Shown in pieces: positions 35,047 through 44,113 of a stretch of 64,000 bases of DNA; within the stretch, counting starts at the first letter, position 1; each line of letters opens with the position of its first letter. Position numbers and translations under genes: made by a program. The notes under the pieces are model-generated. The model was not told the origin of the DNA, did not search any database, and saw nothing but the letters and a program-made list of their open reading frames with translations. The DNA lies in contig CAZBXL010000009.1 of assembly GCA_964495785.1 (NCBI GenBank), positions 1 to 64,000 of the forward strand, in the 5' to 3' direction. Origin of the DNA: RFSX01 sp964495785. GTDB taxonomy: Bacteria; Bacteroidota; Bacteroidia; Chitinophagales; Saprospiraceae.

Positions 35047-35147
35047 CAGATTATAAAGGTATAAAATAGCAACATTAGTTTATGTAGTTGTGATGCGGAG
35101 AATAATGCAATAACATTTTTAAGAGTATTATATTTTATCTCTCTTTT

Positions 35148-36335
35148 TTATTCACTAACGAGCAGCTTGATCTTATCATGTGTCACATTATCATAAGGAT
35201 CAGTAGCTGAGAGTATCACCTCATAAATGCCAGTTTGTGTAATATAACCTGATAACGAATGTGTTTTTTGATTGTACTTCAGTGAGCTATTTTCGAGCTG
35301 ACTTATTTTTAAATCTAATTGATTATGATCTATATCTCTAAAGTAGTCTTCAGGAATTGATACTTCAAAATTTTGATTTTTTTTGACTTTAAGATTCTTA
35401 ATGGGATTGTAGATGTAAGGCTTAAAAACCTTGGCTGTACTGACCCAAAAAATATCCGACTCCTTTATAGTTGAATCTCCTAATTGAAGTTGAGTATAAA
35501 ATAAATACTTGTTGTCATGACTGACAAATGGTCTTCTGTCCCAGTATTTAGAATTTATCCTAGAGTCTATGATTTCAGGTTTACTCCATTTATTGTTGAT
35601 GTCCTTATAGCTAATATATAAATCCACTCCAGTATCATCATCAGTGTATCGGCAGAGAAGCAAGTAATCTTCCTCTGGCGAAATAAATATACTTTCCTCA
35701 TCATTAGTTGAGTTCACTTCAGAGACTGATTCAATGCTATGATAACTCTTGTTTTTTGATTTTGAATAAAATAAGTCAGCTGTGAAGCAATCGTCTTTTC
35801 CTTCGCAGTTTCTATTAGAAGAAAAATAAAGCGTTCCATCATACGTCATTGTAGCGTTAGCTTCTCTGCTTTTAGAATTTATATTAGTTTGAATAGGAAG
35901 ACTGTTATCCCAACCTTTATCAGTCTTGCTGATAATCCAGATGTTTGTCTTATAGTTGATCGTATCAATATCAGCTTGAGCAAATAATATAGATTGTCCA
36001 TCAGGCGTAAAGTAGGGTAGGTAAGCACACTTGTTTTTTAATGGACTAAAAATCTCAGGCTTAGTCCATACATCATTGACCTTATGGGCATAATGGATAT
36101 TACCTTTTAGATCATTCTCAGTTAATGTACCGAAGACCACTTCCTGAGAATTATAATTAAACGAAAGGCCATGCTCTAATCTATTCTCCAAGGAAACGAT
36201 ACCGGGAGCGAAAACTTCAGGGATGAGGCCAGGAAGCTCTTGGCCTAAATAATCAGGAATATTGTTTGACTGTTTTGTTTCCTTACAGCTATATATGGAT
36301 AAAACTATAACAAGAAGCAGTAGACGTCTAATCAT
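35148..36335 (-). CDS. Lipoprotein with PD40/TolB-like propeller and C-terminal Ig-like domain
   Basis: The 395-residue precursor starts MIRRLLLLVIVLSIYSC, a lipoprotein signal. Residues ~60-300 contain repeated PD40-type blades (e.g. YFTPDGQSILFAQ, MTYDGTLYFSSNRN, FISPEEDYLLLCRY, FVSHDNKYLFYTQ). The last ~80 residues resemble a putative-Ig/cadherin-like fold (YNQKTHSLSGYITQTGIYEV). Such proteins are surface or periplasmic in Bacteroidota, and their ligand is not known. The gene lies 54 bp downstream of yidC. Confidence 0.78.
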   Translation of the reverse strand: MIRRLLLLVIVLSIYSCKETKQSNNIPDYLGQELPGLIPEVFAPGIVSLENRLEHGLSFNYNSQEVVFGTLTENDLKGNIHYAHKVNDVWTKPEIFSPLKNKCAYLPYFTPDGQSILFAQADIDTINYKTNIWIISKTDKGWDNSLPIQTNINSKSREANATMTYDGTLYFSSNRNCEGKDDCFTADLFYSKSKNKSYHSIESVSEVNSTNDEESIFISPEEDYLLLCRYTDDDTGVDLYISYKDINNKWSKPEIIDSRINSKYWDRRPFVSHDNKYLFYTQLQLGDSTIKESDIFWVSTAKVFKPYIYNPIKNLKVKKNQNFEVSIPEDYFRDIDHNQLDLKISQLENSSLKYNQKTHSLSGYITQTGIYEVILSATDPYDNVTHDKIKLLVSE

Positions 36336-36389
36336 GAACTTGTTGCAGTTTTTATTTAAGATTAAAATCAGTAATCTCTTATTTTTTTC

Positions 36390-38246
36390 TTATTTTTTTC
36401 TTCCTTTTTTCTTAGCCATTTCTTGTTGGTTCTTCATGGCCTCTTCTAATTTAGCTTGGAAGCCACCTTTCTTTTTAGGTTTTGCTTTGGCTGCCATCAA
36501 TTCAGTTCTGATCTTCTCGTCATTGAACACAAACTTTTTAGTAATGACTGTCTGTGCTATGTTGAATAAGTTAGAGAAGAACATGTAGCATGTAAGTCCT
36601 GATGCATAAGTATTGAAGAAAAATAAGAACGTAAGCGGCATGAAGTATTGTACATACTTCATAGCAGGATTAGCAGACATATCCATGTGCCTCATATTAT
36701 AGAATGAGTAGATCACTGTAGAGATCGCCCATAATACTGTAAATAGACTGATGTGAGATCCATAAGCTGGAATCGCAAATGGTAGCCAAGCAATAACATC
36801 ATAAGAAGAAAGATCTGTAGCCCATAAGAATGATTCCTGTCGGAAAGTGATAGAGGCTGGAAAAAACCTAAATAGGGCATACCATATAGGCATTTGCAAT
36901 ATCATAGGCATGCATCCACCGAGTGGGCTTACGCCATATTCCCGATAGATTTTCATGGTTTCCATCTGCGCTTTCTGTGGTTCGTCTTTGTACTTAAGTT
37001 TAAGATCTGCCAGCTCAGGTTTAAGTGCACCCATCTTAGCTTGTGAGTATAGCATCTTGTACATAAGAGGGTACAGGAGCATTTTAAGCATAAATATCAT
37101 GACAATAATAACGAGACCTTTACTCCCTATATATTTAGATAACCAATTAAATACTGGTCTAATAAGATGCCTGTTGATACTTCCAAAAAATGATCTACCG
37201 AAAGGAATAATTTGTTCTAATTCTGGTGCATAACCTTTAAGCTCGCTATACTCATTAGGTCCTATGTACATTTTCATACTGAAGACTTCCTCACCAGATA
37301 AGTCTAAAGGTATATCATATTCCGTCTTAATTAATTTCAGATCAGAATCTTCTTTTTCTAAAGCTACAGTCTCAAAAACACCATTTTGAAATGACTTATT
37401 GTCTGCAATGATAGATGTATTGAAGAATTGATTTACGTGAGAAACCCATCCGAATTTTTTATTTGGAAGCTCTTCGATATCATCACTTCTACAGTTACAG
37501 TAATCAGAGCTTTCATTATTTTCTTTAAAATAAACTGTAGAATAAAATCTTTCAAAATTATCGTTTAATTCAAGTTTGTCAAGATAGTTGTGCCACTGTA
37601 ATCTTACATTAGGATTGGCACTACTGATGACTTGATTCATATTATTGAATTTAATGTCATAGTCTAACTTGTATCCATCACTTAATGTATAGATCTGAGA
37701 TATTGTCTGCCCACCACCTAAAGTTGCAGTCATGATTACAGAGTTACCACTGACCTGAGGCTTGAAGTAAAGATCAGCAGTATTGATGTTGCCATATCTT
37801 TGTGTAGGAATCAGATACTGAAACTTATTCTTTTTATCCTCCAATAATGAGAGTGGAAGCTTAGTCTGGTCATGTGTGACGCTATCTTCTTTTATTTTAT
37901 AGAAGTTTTTGATATGAGCATTGGTGATTTTTCCTCCCTTAGTATCAAAGTCAATTTTTAATTTTTCATTTTCTATACTGATTGTCTGTGAGGTACCTAT
38001 CATTGCAGATGAGAAAGGACCATAACTTGAGTTGAGGTTTTGGAGTCTTACAGAGTCTGGTACCGCCACCGATGAGGCATCTACAGTCTCAGTAGCAACT
38101 TGTTCTTTCAGAATTTGGGATTGCTTTATTGAATCTTGAATCTCTTGTTGCTTTTGGTACTCCGCTGCAGAAGGAGCAGTATAGAAGTAGTATATCGCAA
38201 TGACGACAAAAATGAGGAGAACGCCGATACCTTGATTCTTTTCCAT
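36390..38246 (-). CDS. yidC: Membrane protein insertase YidC
   Basis: The 618-residue insertase has an N-terminal membrane segment (GVLLIFVVIAIYYFY), a large periplasmic domain (~residues 70-350) and the conserved five-helix core from LKMLLYPLMYKMLYSQAKMG. The core includes GGCMPMILQMPIWYALFRFF and TCYMFFSNLFNIAQT. The basic tail (AKPKKKGGFQAKLEEAMKN) should contact the ribosome. It inserts membrane proteins alone or with SecYEG. A -7 box lies 54 bp upstream. Confidence 0.96.
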   Translation of the reverse strand: MEKNQGIGVLLIFVVIAIYYFYTAPSAAEYQKQQEIQDSIKQSQILKEQVATETVDASSVAVPDSVRLQNLNSSYGPFSSAMIGTSQTISIENEKLKIDFDTKGGKITNAHIKNFYKIKEDSVTHDQTKLPLSLLEDKKNKFQYLIPTQRYGNINTADLYFKPQVSGNSVIMTATLGGGQTISQIYTLSDGYKLDYDIKFNNMNQVISSANPNVRLQWHNYLDKLELNDNFERFYSTVYFKENNESSDYCNCRSDDIEELPNKKFGWVSHVNQFFNTSIIADNKSFQNGVFETVALEKEDSDLKLIKTEYDIPLDLSGEEVFSMKMYIGPNEYSELKGYAPELEQIIPFGRSFFGSINRHLIRPVFNWLSKYIGSKGLVIIVMIFMLKMLLYPLMYKMLYSQAKMGALKPELADLKLKYKDEPQKAQMETMKIYREYGVSPLGGCMPMILQMPIWYALFRFFPASITFRQESFLWATDLSSYDVIAWLPFAIPAYGSHISLFTVLWAISTVIYSFYNMRHMDMSANPAMKYVQYFMPLTFLFFFNTYASGLTCYMFFSNLFNIAQTVITKKFVFNDEKIRTELMAAKAKPKKKGGFQAKLEEAMKNQQEMAKKKGRKK

Positions 38247-38299
38247 CTAAAGTGTTGATTTTTAATTACTTAAAGTCAATATAGCCTATTAAGCGCTTG

Positions 38300-38307
38300 C
38301 AAAGGTA
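38300..38307 (-). promoter_or_regulatory. yidC promoter -7 element
   Basis: The minus strand reads TACCTTTG, a full match to TAnnTTTG and part of the common TAnCTTTGCA form. The predicted start point is near 38293. No -33 TTTG is seen at the normal distance. Confidence 0.5.
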
Positions 38308-38494
38308 CAATTTTGTGTTATTGAGAGTATTAAGTCAATTTGATTAAATGAAAATCATAAAATAATCGACGAATAAACAATTTTCATTCTTTTCATATTT
38401 CCATATGTTTTGTGAATAGGGTGTAGCGAGACATATACGGCTTGTTATATAATCTGAACAGGCTAATAGATCAATTTGATAGAGTTTTTAAGCG

Positions 38495-38502
38495 TATTTT
38501 TG
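38495..38502 (+). promoter_or_regulatory. -7 element for the lipoprotein gene
   Basis: TATTTTTG matches TAnnTTTG and a TTTG lies at 38475-38478, 16 bp away, slightly too close. The start codon follows at 38521. Confidence 0.4.
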
Positions 38503-38520
38503 CAATCAATAAATAGTAAT

Positions 38521-39066
38521 ATGAAGAATTTTATTTTCCTTTTTAGTCTACTCTCATTTTGTCTAATCACATCATGTGGTGGTGATGAAGAGCCAGAACC
38601 AATGATGCTGATCGCAAGTGCAACGATAAGTATAGATGGTGTCAATGAAGAAGTAACAGCTGCTTCCGGCTTTGTAAGTAATTCAGTAGTCAGTTCATTT
38701 GATGTAAGATATGTAGATCTAATATTTGAATTAGAAAGCGGAGGTACATTAACTCTGGGTTTGCAAAATATAGAGGACTTGTCTGATGATTTCTGTATTA
38801 GAGAAAGAACTTATCAATTTGATGCAGAAGCATCAGACTGTAGTGACATATTTGGAGGTACGATCTGCGAAGAAGGTGATGGAGAGTATTTAAATGCTCA
38901 GAGCGAGAGATGGTCAGATTTCTTGCAAGAGGGATCGATAACAGTCACTGGTTGTTCTCAAGAATTTAATGCGATATCAGGGACATTTTCTGGTAACTTA
39001 GCTAATTTTCAATCAGATACGATCACTATATCTGGTCAGTTTTCTAATATTGTCATCATCGAGTAA
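38521..39066 (+). CDS. Predicted lipoprotein, 181 aa (DUF6252-like)
   Basis: The frame opens at 38476, but MKNFIFLFSLLSFCLITSC from the ATG at 38521 is a clean lipoprotein signal with lipobox. The mature protein is acidic, beta-rich and ends in NAISGTFSGNLANFQSDTITISGQFSNIVI. That type of ending (SGTFSG...ITxGxFxNI) is common in small Bacteroidota lipoproteins of the DUF6252 type. Four cysteines in the middle may form disulfides. The flavoprotein gene begins 23 bp later and may be co-transcribed. Function unknown. Confidence 0.75.
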   Translation: MKNFIFLFSLLSFCLITSCGGDEEPEPMMLIASATISIDGVNEEVTAASGFVSNSVVSSFDVRYVDLIFELESGGTLTLGLQNIEDLSDDFCIRERTYQFDAEASDCSDIFGGTICEEGDGEYLNAQSERWSDFLQEGSITVTGCSQEFNAISGTFSGNLANFQSDTITISGQFSNIVIIE

Positions 39067-39089
39067 TCCATAAGAATTAAACATTTTCC

Positions 39090-40643
39090 ATGCAGAAGGA
39101 AATAGAAATTAAACTTGCTCCTGAGCATATAGATGATGAGCGATATCTCACAAGGCAGATAGAAAAAAAAATACGTAACAAATCCTCTAAGCCTTTATAC
39201 TATAAGATTATTAGAAAATCTATAGATGCTCGTAAAGCTCAGCCCCTTTATGTACTTAAGATAGTTGTGTCATTTAAAGATGATATCGTCACTGATGCGG
39301 ATGCAGTCACTGTCAACTATAACGTGCAGAAATCAGGTAAGACGGTTATTATTATAGGAGCTGGGCCAGCAGGATATTTTGCTGCTTTAGAGTGCATTGA
39401 ATTAGGGCTCCGACCTATTGTCTTAGATAGAGGTAAGGATGTCCAAGCTCGGCGCCGAGATCTGAAAGCTATACAACAAGATGGTGTTGTTAATCCGCAT
39501 AGTAACTACTGCTTTGGCGAAGGTGGTGCTGGTACATACTCCGACGGCAAGTTATATACAAGATCCAAGAAGAGAGGTAAGATCATCAAGGTCCTTAAGG
39601 TATTAGTCGATCATGGGGCTCCTGAGGATATTCTTATAGATGCTCATCCTCATATAGGATCTAATAAGCTGCCTAAAATCATAGCTAATATTAGAGCAAC
39701 AATAGAAAAAAATGGTGGCGAAGTATTATTTGATCATCATGTGACTGACTTACTTCTTAAGGACGGACAATGTCATGGCGTTATTGCAGGCGATAAAGAA
39801 ATTAAGGGAGACTACTATATCTTAGCTACAGGACATTCAGCTCGTGATATATATCAACTTTTAGGTGATAAGAACATAGACATAGAGGCTAAAGATTTTG
39901 CTCTTGGTCTAAGGATAGAGCATCCTCAGGCATTGATAGATGAGATACAGTATGGTCAGAGTCCGCGTCCTATTAATCTGCCAGCCTCCTCATATTCTTT
40001 AGTATCGCAAGTAGAGGGTACTGGCGTATTCTCTTTTTGTATGTGTCCTGGGGGGCTTATAGTACCAGCCTCGACAGCTCCAGGCGAGATTGTCGTTAAT
40101 GGTATGAGCCTATCAAGAAGAGATTCTCCATATGCCAATTCTGGTATAGTCACCTCTGTTTCTGTTTCTGAGTTAGAGGAGTATGGTTACAGCGGTCCTT
40201 TTGCTACAATGGATTTTCAGAGAGATGTAGAACTACATTTATTTGATCATGGAGATGGAAGTCAGAAAGCACCAGCTCAGAATTTAGTAGATTTTGTCAA
40301 TGCTAAAGATATGCTTGCACTCAATGACACTTCCTATATACCAGGATTACTTAGATCACCACTTCATGAGTTACTTCCAGAATTTATTTATCATCGTCTA
40401 CAGCAGGGACTCTTATCATTTGCATTAAAACTTAAAGGATACTTTACCGATAAAGCTAATGTTGTGGGTTTAGAAAGTAGAACCAGTGCTCCTATACGTA
40501 TACCACGTGATCGCAGCACATGTGCACATAGTCAAATAAGTAATCTCTTTCCTTGTGGAGAAGGTGCTGGCTATGCTGGAGGTATCTTATCTGCGGCCAT
40601 GGATGGGCAGAGAGTGGCTAAGGCAATACATAGTCTTGGTTGA
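39090..40643 (+). CDS. FAD-dependent oxidoreductase, COG2509 family
   Basis: This 517-residue flavoprotein has an N-terminal ~85-residue domain of unknown role (KIIRKSIDARKAQPLYVLKI), a GAGPAGYFAALECIELG dinucleotide-binding motif at ~90 and C-terminal GEGAGYAGGILSAAMDGQRV closing the FAD site. The family shows GEGGAGTYSDGKL and CMCPGG. It is widespread but its reaction is unknown; a dehydrogenase role on a cofactor-like substrate is plausible only. The length fits the family. Confidence 0.88.
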   Translation: MQKEIEIKLAPEHIDDERYLTRQIEKKIRNKSSKPLYYKIIRKSIDARKAQPLYVLKIVVSFKDDIVTDADAVTVNYNVQKSGKTVIIIGAGPAGYFAALECIELGLRPIVLDRGKDVQARRRDLKAIQQDGVVNPHSNYCFGEGGAGTYSDGKLYTRSKKRGKIIKVLKVLVDHGAPEDILIDAHPHIGSNKLPKIIANIRATIEKNGGEVLFDHHVTDLLLKDGQCHGVIAGDKEIKGDYYILATGHSARDIYQLLGDKNIDIEAKDFALGLRIEHPQALIDEIQYGQSPRPINLPASSYSLVSQVEGTGVFSFCMCPGGLIVPASTAPGEIVVNGMSLSRRDSPYANSGIVTSVSVSELEEYGYSGPFATMDFQRDVELHLFDHGDGSQKAPAQNLVDFVNAKDMLALNDTSYIPGLLRSPLHELLPEFIYHRLQQGLLSFALKLKGYFTDKANVVGLESRTSAPIRIPRDRSTCAHSQISNLFPCGEGAGYAGGILSAAMDGQRVAKAIHSLG

Positions 40644-40790
40644 TATGCATTTATAAAATTTATTTAATCTGCATAGCAATATGTGCTGACGGTTATTCCA
40701 CATAATCCGAGTAGGAGATTAGTATAAAAATCAGTTTATTTGCTCCATAATTAACCTTTAATCTGATAAAGGACTTATAATCAATCTGAT

Positions 40791-41207
40791 ATGAAAAATG
40801 CCATAGATCTTATAGGCAGAATAATTATAGGCTTGTTCTTCTTTTATGAAGCTTTTGATACAATGGTTTTCTTTGATGTGACAAGGGATACATTGACATC
40901 TTATGGAATTACTTTTGCCCAAGATTGGCTAATTGTGGGATCTATTATATTGCTACTCATAGGAGGAGCTATGGTCATTATAGGTTACTATGCTAATGTT
41001 GGCGCATTTTTGCTTTTCATTTACTGGTTTATATTTACGGTAGTTGTCTACTCTTTTTGGGACGACCCTGCTGATGTCAAGTCTATACATATTAAAGCAT
41101 TTATGAGAAATATGGCCTTATGTGGTGGACTTCTGGTCATCGTCGCTAATGGGGCAAGGGACTGGAGTGTGAAGAGAATTTTTCATGTTATGCGTCTGCC
41201 CAAATAA
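40791..41207 (+). CDS. DoxX-like membrane protein
   Basis: The 138-residue protein has four hydrophobic segments starting at LIGRIIIGLFFFYEAFDTMVFF, then VGSIILLLIGGAMVIIGYYA, LLFIYWFIFTVVVY and ALCGGLLVIVANGARDW, in the DoxX/DUF order. It differs from the protein at 8817-9233. A HAD hydrolase gene begins 7 bp after its stop, so they form a unit. Function unknown. Confidence 0.75.
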   Translation: MKNAIDLIGRIIIGLFFFYEAFDTMVFFDVTRDTLTSYGITFAQDWLIVGSIILLLIGGAMVIIGYYANVGAFLLFIYWFIFTVVVYSFWDDPADVKSIHIKAFMRNMALCGGLLVIVANGARDWSVKRIFHVMRLPK

Positions 41208-41214
41208 TTTATCT

Positions 41215-41898
41215 ATGACTAAGTATGATTGGCTTCTCTTTGATCTTGATAATACAATATTAGATTTCTCTGAGAGTTCTCGATTAGCTTTCGCAAAAGT
41301 CTACAGTCATCTTAATACGGCCAAAGAATTGAAAGATGTATATACTCTTTACAAGGGTATCAATCATTCTATATGGCAAGAAAGAGAAGCAGGACGTATA
41401 TCACATACAGAATTAAAAACTAAACGATGGAAGTTGCTGTGTGATGAACTCAACTGTATTGCTGATGCAGAAAATCTTAATAATTTATATTTTGAAGAAA
41501 TAAAAGTCAATGCCACTTTTGTAGAGGGAGCTCACGAGCTTTTAGACCACTTACAGGGGAAGTATAAAATGATTATTATAACTAATGGGCTTTCTGAGGT
41601 CCAGTGGTCTCGAATCGAAGACAAGAACCTCAAGCAGTATTTTGATCATATCGTTATATCAGACGAAATAGGTGTTGCTAAACCAGCCACTGAATTTTTT
41701 GATCACTGTGCACAACTCATCGGACATCCTTCTAAAGATAAAGTCCTTGTGATAGGAGATACTCCTATGTCAGATATTAAAGGTGGCAATAATTATGGCT
41801 ACGATACGTGCTGGTATAATCATAATAATATCGAGGATGATGGTCAAGTAGCGACATATAATATTTCGCATATGAAAGACCTTATTCCAATTTTGTAG
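41215..41898 (+). CDS. HAD phosphatase, YjjG-like pyrimidine 5'-nucleotidase
   Basis: The frame begins at 41185 inside the upstream gene, but the ATG at 41215 gives a normal start, MTKYDWLLFDLDNTILDF, with the catalytic DxDxT motif. IITNGLSEVQWSRIEDKNL is motif II, GVAKPATEFFD holds the motif III lysine and VLVIGDTPMSDIKGG is motif IV. The helical cap and the YWNITNGLxxVQxxR-like pattern are typical of YjjG, which dephosphorylates noncanonical pyrimidine nucleotides. The exact substrate is not proven. Confidence 0.85.
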   Translation: MTKYDWLLFDLDNTILDFSESSRLAFAKVYSHLNTAKELKDVYTLYKGINHSIWQEREAGRISHTELKTKRWKLLCDELNCIADAENLNNLYFEEIKVNATFVEGAHELLDHLQGKYKMIIITNGLSEVQWSRIEDKNLKQYFDHIVISDEIGVAKPATEFFDHCAQLIGHPSKDKVLVIGDTPMSDIKGGNNYGYDTCWYNHNNIEDDGQVATYNISHMKDLIPIL

Positions 41899-41945
41899 TT
41901 GCTAATAATTGGATCTAAAGCTTCAGTGTAGGGCACTAAGATTAC

Positions 41946-42818
41946 TTATTCCGAGTCAATCCTATTAAGAGATCCTCCGCAAAATTTACAGAAAATGGCA
42001 TCTTGGGCATGTCCTTCTTTAAGACAGAATGAACATACTTGAGACGTCATGATTTTAGCCCTTTTTTGTTTGTATCCTTTTGTGAATTCCGATGTAACAA
42101 TACCAGTAGGTACAGCTATCACAGCATAACCTAAGATCATAATTATAGAAGCTAAAAATTGCCCAAATGCAGACTGAGGAGAGATGTCACCGTAACCTAC
42201 GGTGGTCAGGGTGACTACAGCCCAGTAGACACTCTTAGGTATACTACTGAAACCAGGATTACCAAATGTTCCCTCTACCAAGTACATAATACTCCCAAAT
42301 ATTGTAACCATGATAAGAATGAAAAATAGGAAGACCATAATTTTATTAGCTGACTCTTTAAGTGCTTTAATTATGATTTGTCCTTCAATCATGAAGTGCC
42401 CAAGTTTAAATATCCTAAATACTCTCAGCAATCTCAATGATCTTATGATCATAAAACTCTGTGCTCCTGGCAATAAAAAAGAAATATAAGTTGGAATTAT
42501 AGAAAGTAAATCGACTATGCCGTAGAAGGATGTCGCATATTTCTTGGGGGAGTGTACCGTATATAAACGAATGACATACTCCAATGTAAAGAAGACCGTA
42601 AACAACCACTCAAGTACAATAAATAACAATTTATATTTCTCACTAAATTGTGGTACTGTCTCAAGCATAACTACGATAACACTGCTCAATATAAAAAGCA
42701 ATAGTATCACGTCGAAAGCTTTCCCCTTAGGTGTATCAGCTTCAAAAATGATCTCGTAGAGTCTCTCTCTGAATGGAGAGAACTGTTTCTCTTTGTTATT
42801 TGACTTAAGTGGAGACAT
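41946..42818 (-). CDS. Voltage-gated-type K+ channel with C-terminal zinc ribbon
   Basis: The 290-residue protein has six membrane segments. S4 is SLRLLRVFRIFKLG with regularly spaced arginines (R126-R135), the pore helix ends in TLTTVGYGDISP with the selectivity filter TVGYGD at 206-211, and S6 is ASIIMILGYAVIAVPTGIV. The tail contains Cys262-x2-Cys265 and Cys277-x2-Cys280 (VCSFCLKEG, FCKFCGGSL), a rubredoxin-like zinc ribbon. That could sense metal or redox state, or aid tetramer assembly. Without the ribbon it resembles bacterial Kv channels such as KvAP. Confidence 0.9.
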   Translation of the reverse strand: MSPLKSNNKEKQFSPFRERLYEIIFEADTPKGKAFDVILLLFILSSVIVVMLETVPQFSEKYKLLFIVLEWLFTVFFTLEYVIRLYTVHSPKKYATSFYGIVDLLSIIPTYISFLLPGAQSFMIIRSLRLLRVFRIFKLGHFMIEGQIIIKALKESANKIMVFLFFILIMVTIFGSIMYLVEGTFGNPGFSSIPKSVYWAVVTLTTVGYGDISPQSAFGQFLASIIMILGYAVIAVPTGIVTSEFTKGYKQKRAKIMTSQVCSFCLKEGHAQDAIFCKFCGGSLNRIDSE

Positions 42819-43187
42819 TGTGTCGCAAAAATATAGAATGCATTATTATATTTTTTTCAAAAAAAGAAAACTATACATTAACCAGATTCATGGGATTAAA
42901 AGAGATATCTATCGGTTTTTAGAATGGCCCCCTTAACTTTGCATCTTTATTACAGCTAAGTATAGTTTTCTATTATAAATATATATGGATTCAGGTAGTT
43001 GCTTCTTTGGTAATCCAAAAGTAGTAAACACAATCTACATTATTACAAAGAAATCTGAAAAAATTACATATTTATTTTTGCAAATACATGATTTACATGC
43101 ATTTATGTATGTGTAATTTGTTTAATATGTATGGTTGTCTGAATGTTTATATTCCTGATTATAAGATGATTATGAGTTAAAAAAACA
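42819..43187. other. 369-bp intergenic region with an unassigned plus-strand promoter
   Basis: A -7 box TAACTTTG at 42934-42941 points to the right, toward no annotated gene. A 43-codon frame (42985-43116, starting MDSGSCFFGNPKVV) follows, with no recognisable features. Nothing else stands out; a small RNA or leaderless peptide is possible. Confidence 0.35.
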
Positions 43188-43949
43188 TTACCTGACAAAC
43201 ATCAAGTTATCCTCAGTCGATAGTGATTCTTCGTATCTATAATCATCGATATCGAATCCTTTGAGACCATCAACTTTTAGAATTCTGTTTTGAACTATAT
43301 ATCTGGCCATTATTCCTCGGGCCTTTTTTGCATTGAATGAGATGAACTTAAGCTCGTCACCCTTATATTCTCTAAAGTCCACATTGATGATTTGTGCTTT
43401 TAGTTGATCTTTTTTTATGGATTTGAAGTATTCGTTTGATGCCAGATTTACGAGTATCTCACTGTTTACTTTCTTCAAATCTTTATTGATTTGTTTAGTG
43501 ATGTCACCATCCCAGAATTCATATAAGTTTTTGCCTGATTGATTTTTGAGCTTTGTACCCATTTCTAAACGATAAGGTTGCATCTTATCTAATGGCCTAA
43601 GAAGACCGTATAATCCTGATAGAATCCTTATGTGATCATTTGCAAAATCTATATCTTTTTGAGTTAGACTTTTGGCGTCAAAACCTACATATACGTCGCC
43701 TACGAATGCAGATATGGCAGCCTTACTATTGTTAGGGGTATATCTCGAGGAGAAGTTTTGATATCGATCATAGTTCTCTGTAGCAAGCTTCTCTGATATA
43801 TGCATGAGTGAACGTAAGTCATCTATATTTTTCTCTTTTAGTATGGATACTAAGTCAGCAGATTTTTTTCTAAATGTAGGAGTTGCAGTGGCTTCAAATC
43901 CCTCATTTTCGTAATCTAAACTTTTAGCAGGCGATAAGACAGCAATCAT
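43188..43949 (-). CDS. yaaA: Peroxide stress protein YaaA (UPF0246)
   Basis: This 253-residue protein opens with the family signature MIAVLSPAKSLDYE and contains GFDAKSLTQKDIDFANDHIRILSGLYGLLRPLD and VNLASNEYFKSI. E. coli YaaA limits free iron and DNA damage after peroxide, and the fold can bind DNA; its chemistry is unclear. The usual length is about 255. A perfect hairpin lies between it and the next gene upstream. Confidence 0.9.
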   Translation of the reverse strand: MIAVLSPAKSLDYENEGFEATATPTFRKKSADLVSILKEKNIDDLRSLMHISEKLATENYDRYQNFSSRYTPNNSKAAISAFVGDVYVGFDAKSLTQKDIDFANDHIRILSGLYGLLRPLDKMQPYRLEMGTKLKNQSGKNLYEFWDGDITKQINKDLKKVNSEILVNLASNEYFKSIKKDQLKAQIINVDFREYKGDELKFISFNAKKARGIMARYIVQNRILKVDGLKGFDIDDYRYEESLSTEDNLMFVR

Positions 43950-44012
43950 TTTGTAAGCTTTTTGTTAAGGTATAAATTGTAAGAATTTAACTGATTGTAA
44001 CTCAATATAGTT

Positions 44013-44036
44013 TAATCAAAGTATTTGCTTTGATTA
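44013..44036. promoter_or_regulatory. Perfect 9-bp inverted repeat upstream of yaaA
   Basis: TAATCAAAG and CTTTGATTA face each other around TATTTG. It lies 64 bp before the yaaA ATG and after the terminator of the DUF1573 gene, so it may be an operator of yaaA rather than a terminator. There is no T-run. Confidence 0.4.
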
Positions 44037-44054
44037 AGATCAGATATAGGCATT

Positions 44055-44084
44055 AAAAAAAGCCTCTGCTATTGAGCAAAGGCT
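44055..44084 (-). terminator. Terminator of the DUF1573 gene
   Basis: On the minus strand AGCCTTTGCT pairs with AGCAGAGGCT (one wobble) around CAAT, followed by six T. It begins 30 bp after the stop at 44114. Confidence 0.85.
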
Positions 44085-44113
44085 TTCTATATATTTCTAT
44101 TTAAGTCTTATGA

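Noticed and set aside
38463..38645. Minus-strand 60-codon frame opposite the lipoprotein start
   Set aside because: It overlaps the promoter and signal peptide of 38521-39066 and shows no protein features.
40646..40680. TATGCA/TGCATA inverted repeat after the flavoprotein gene as a terminator
   Set aside because: Six AT-rich base pairs around a long loop without a T-run are not enough.
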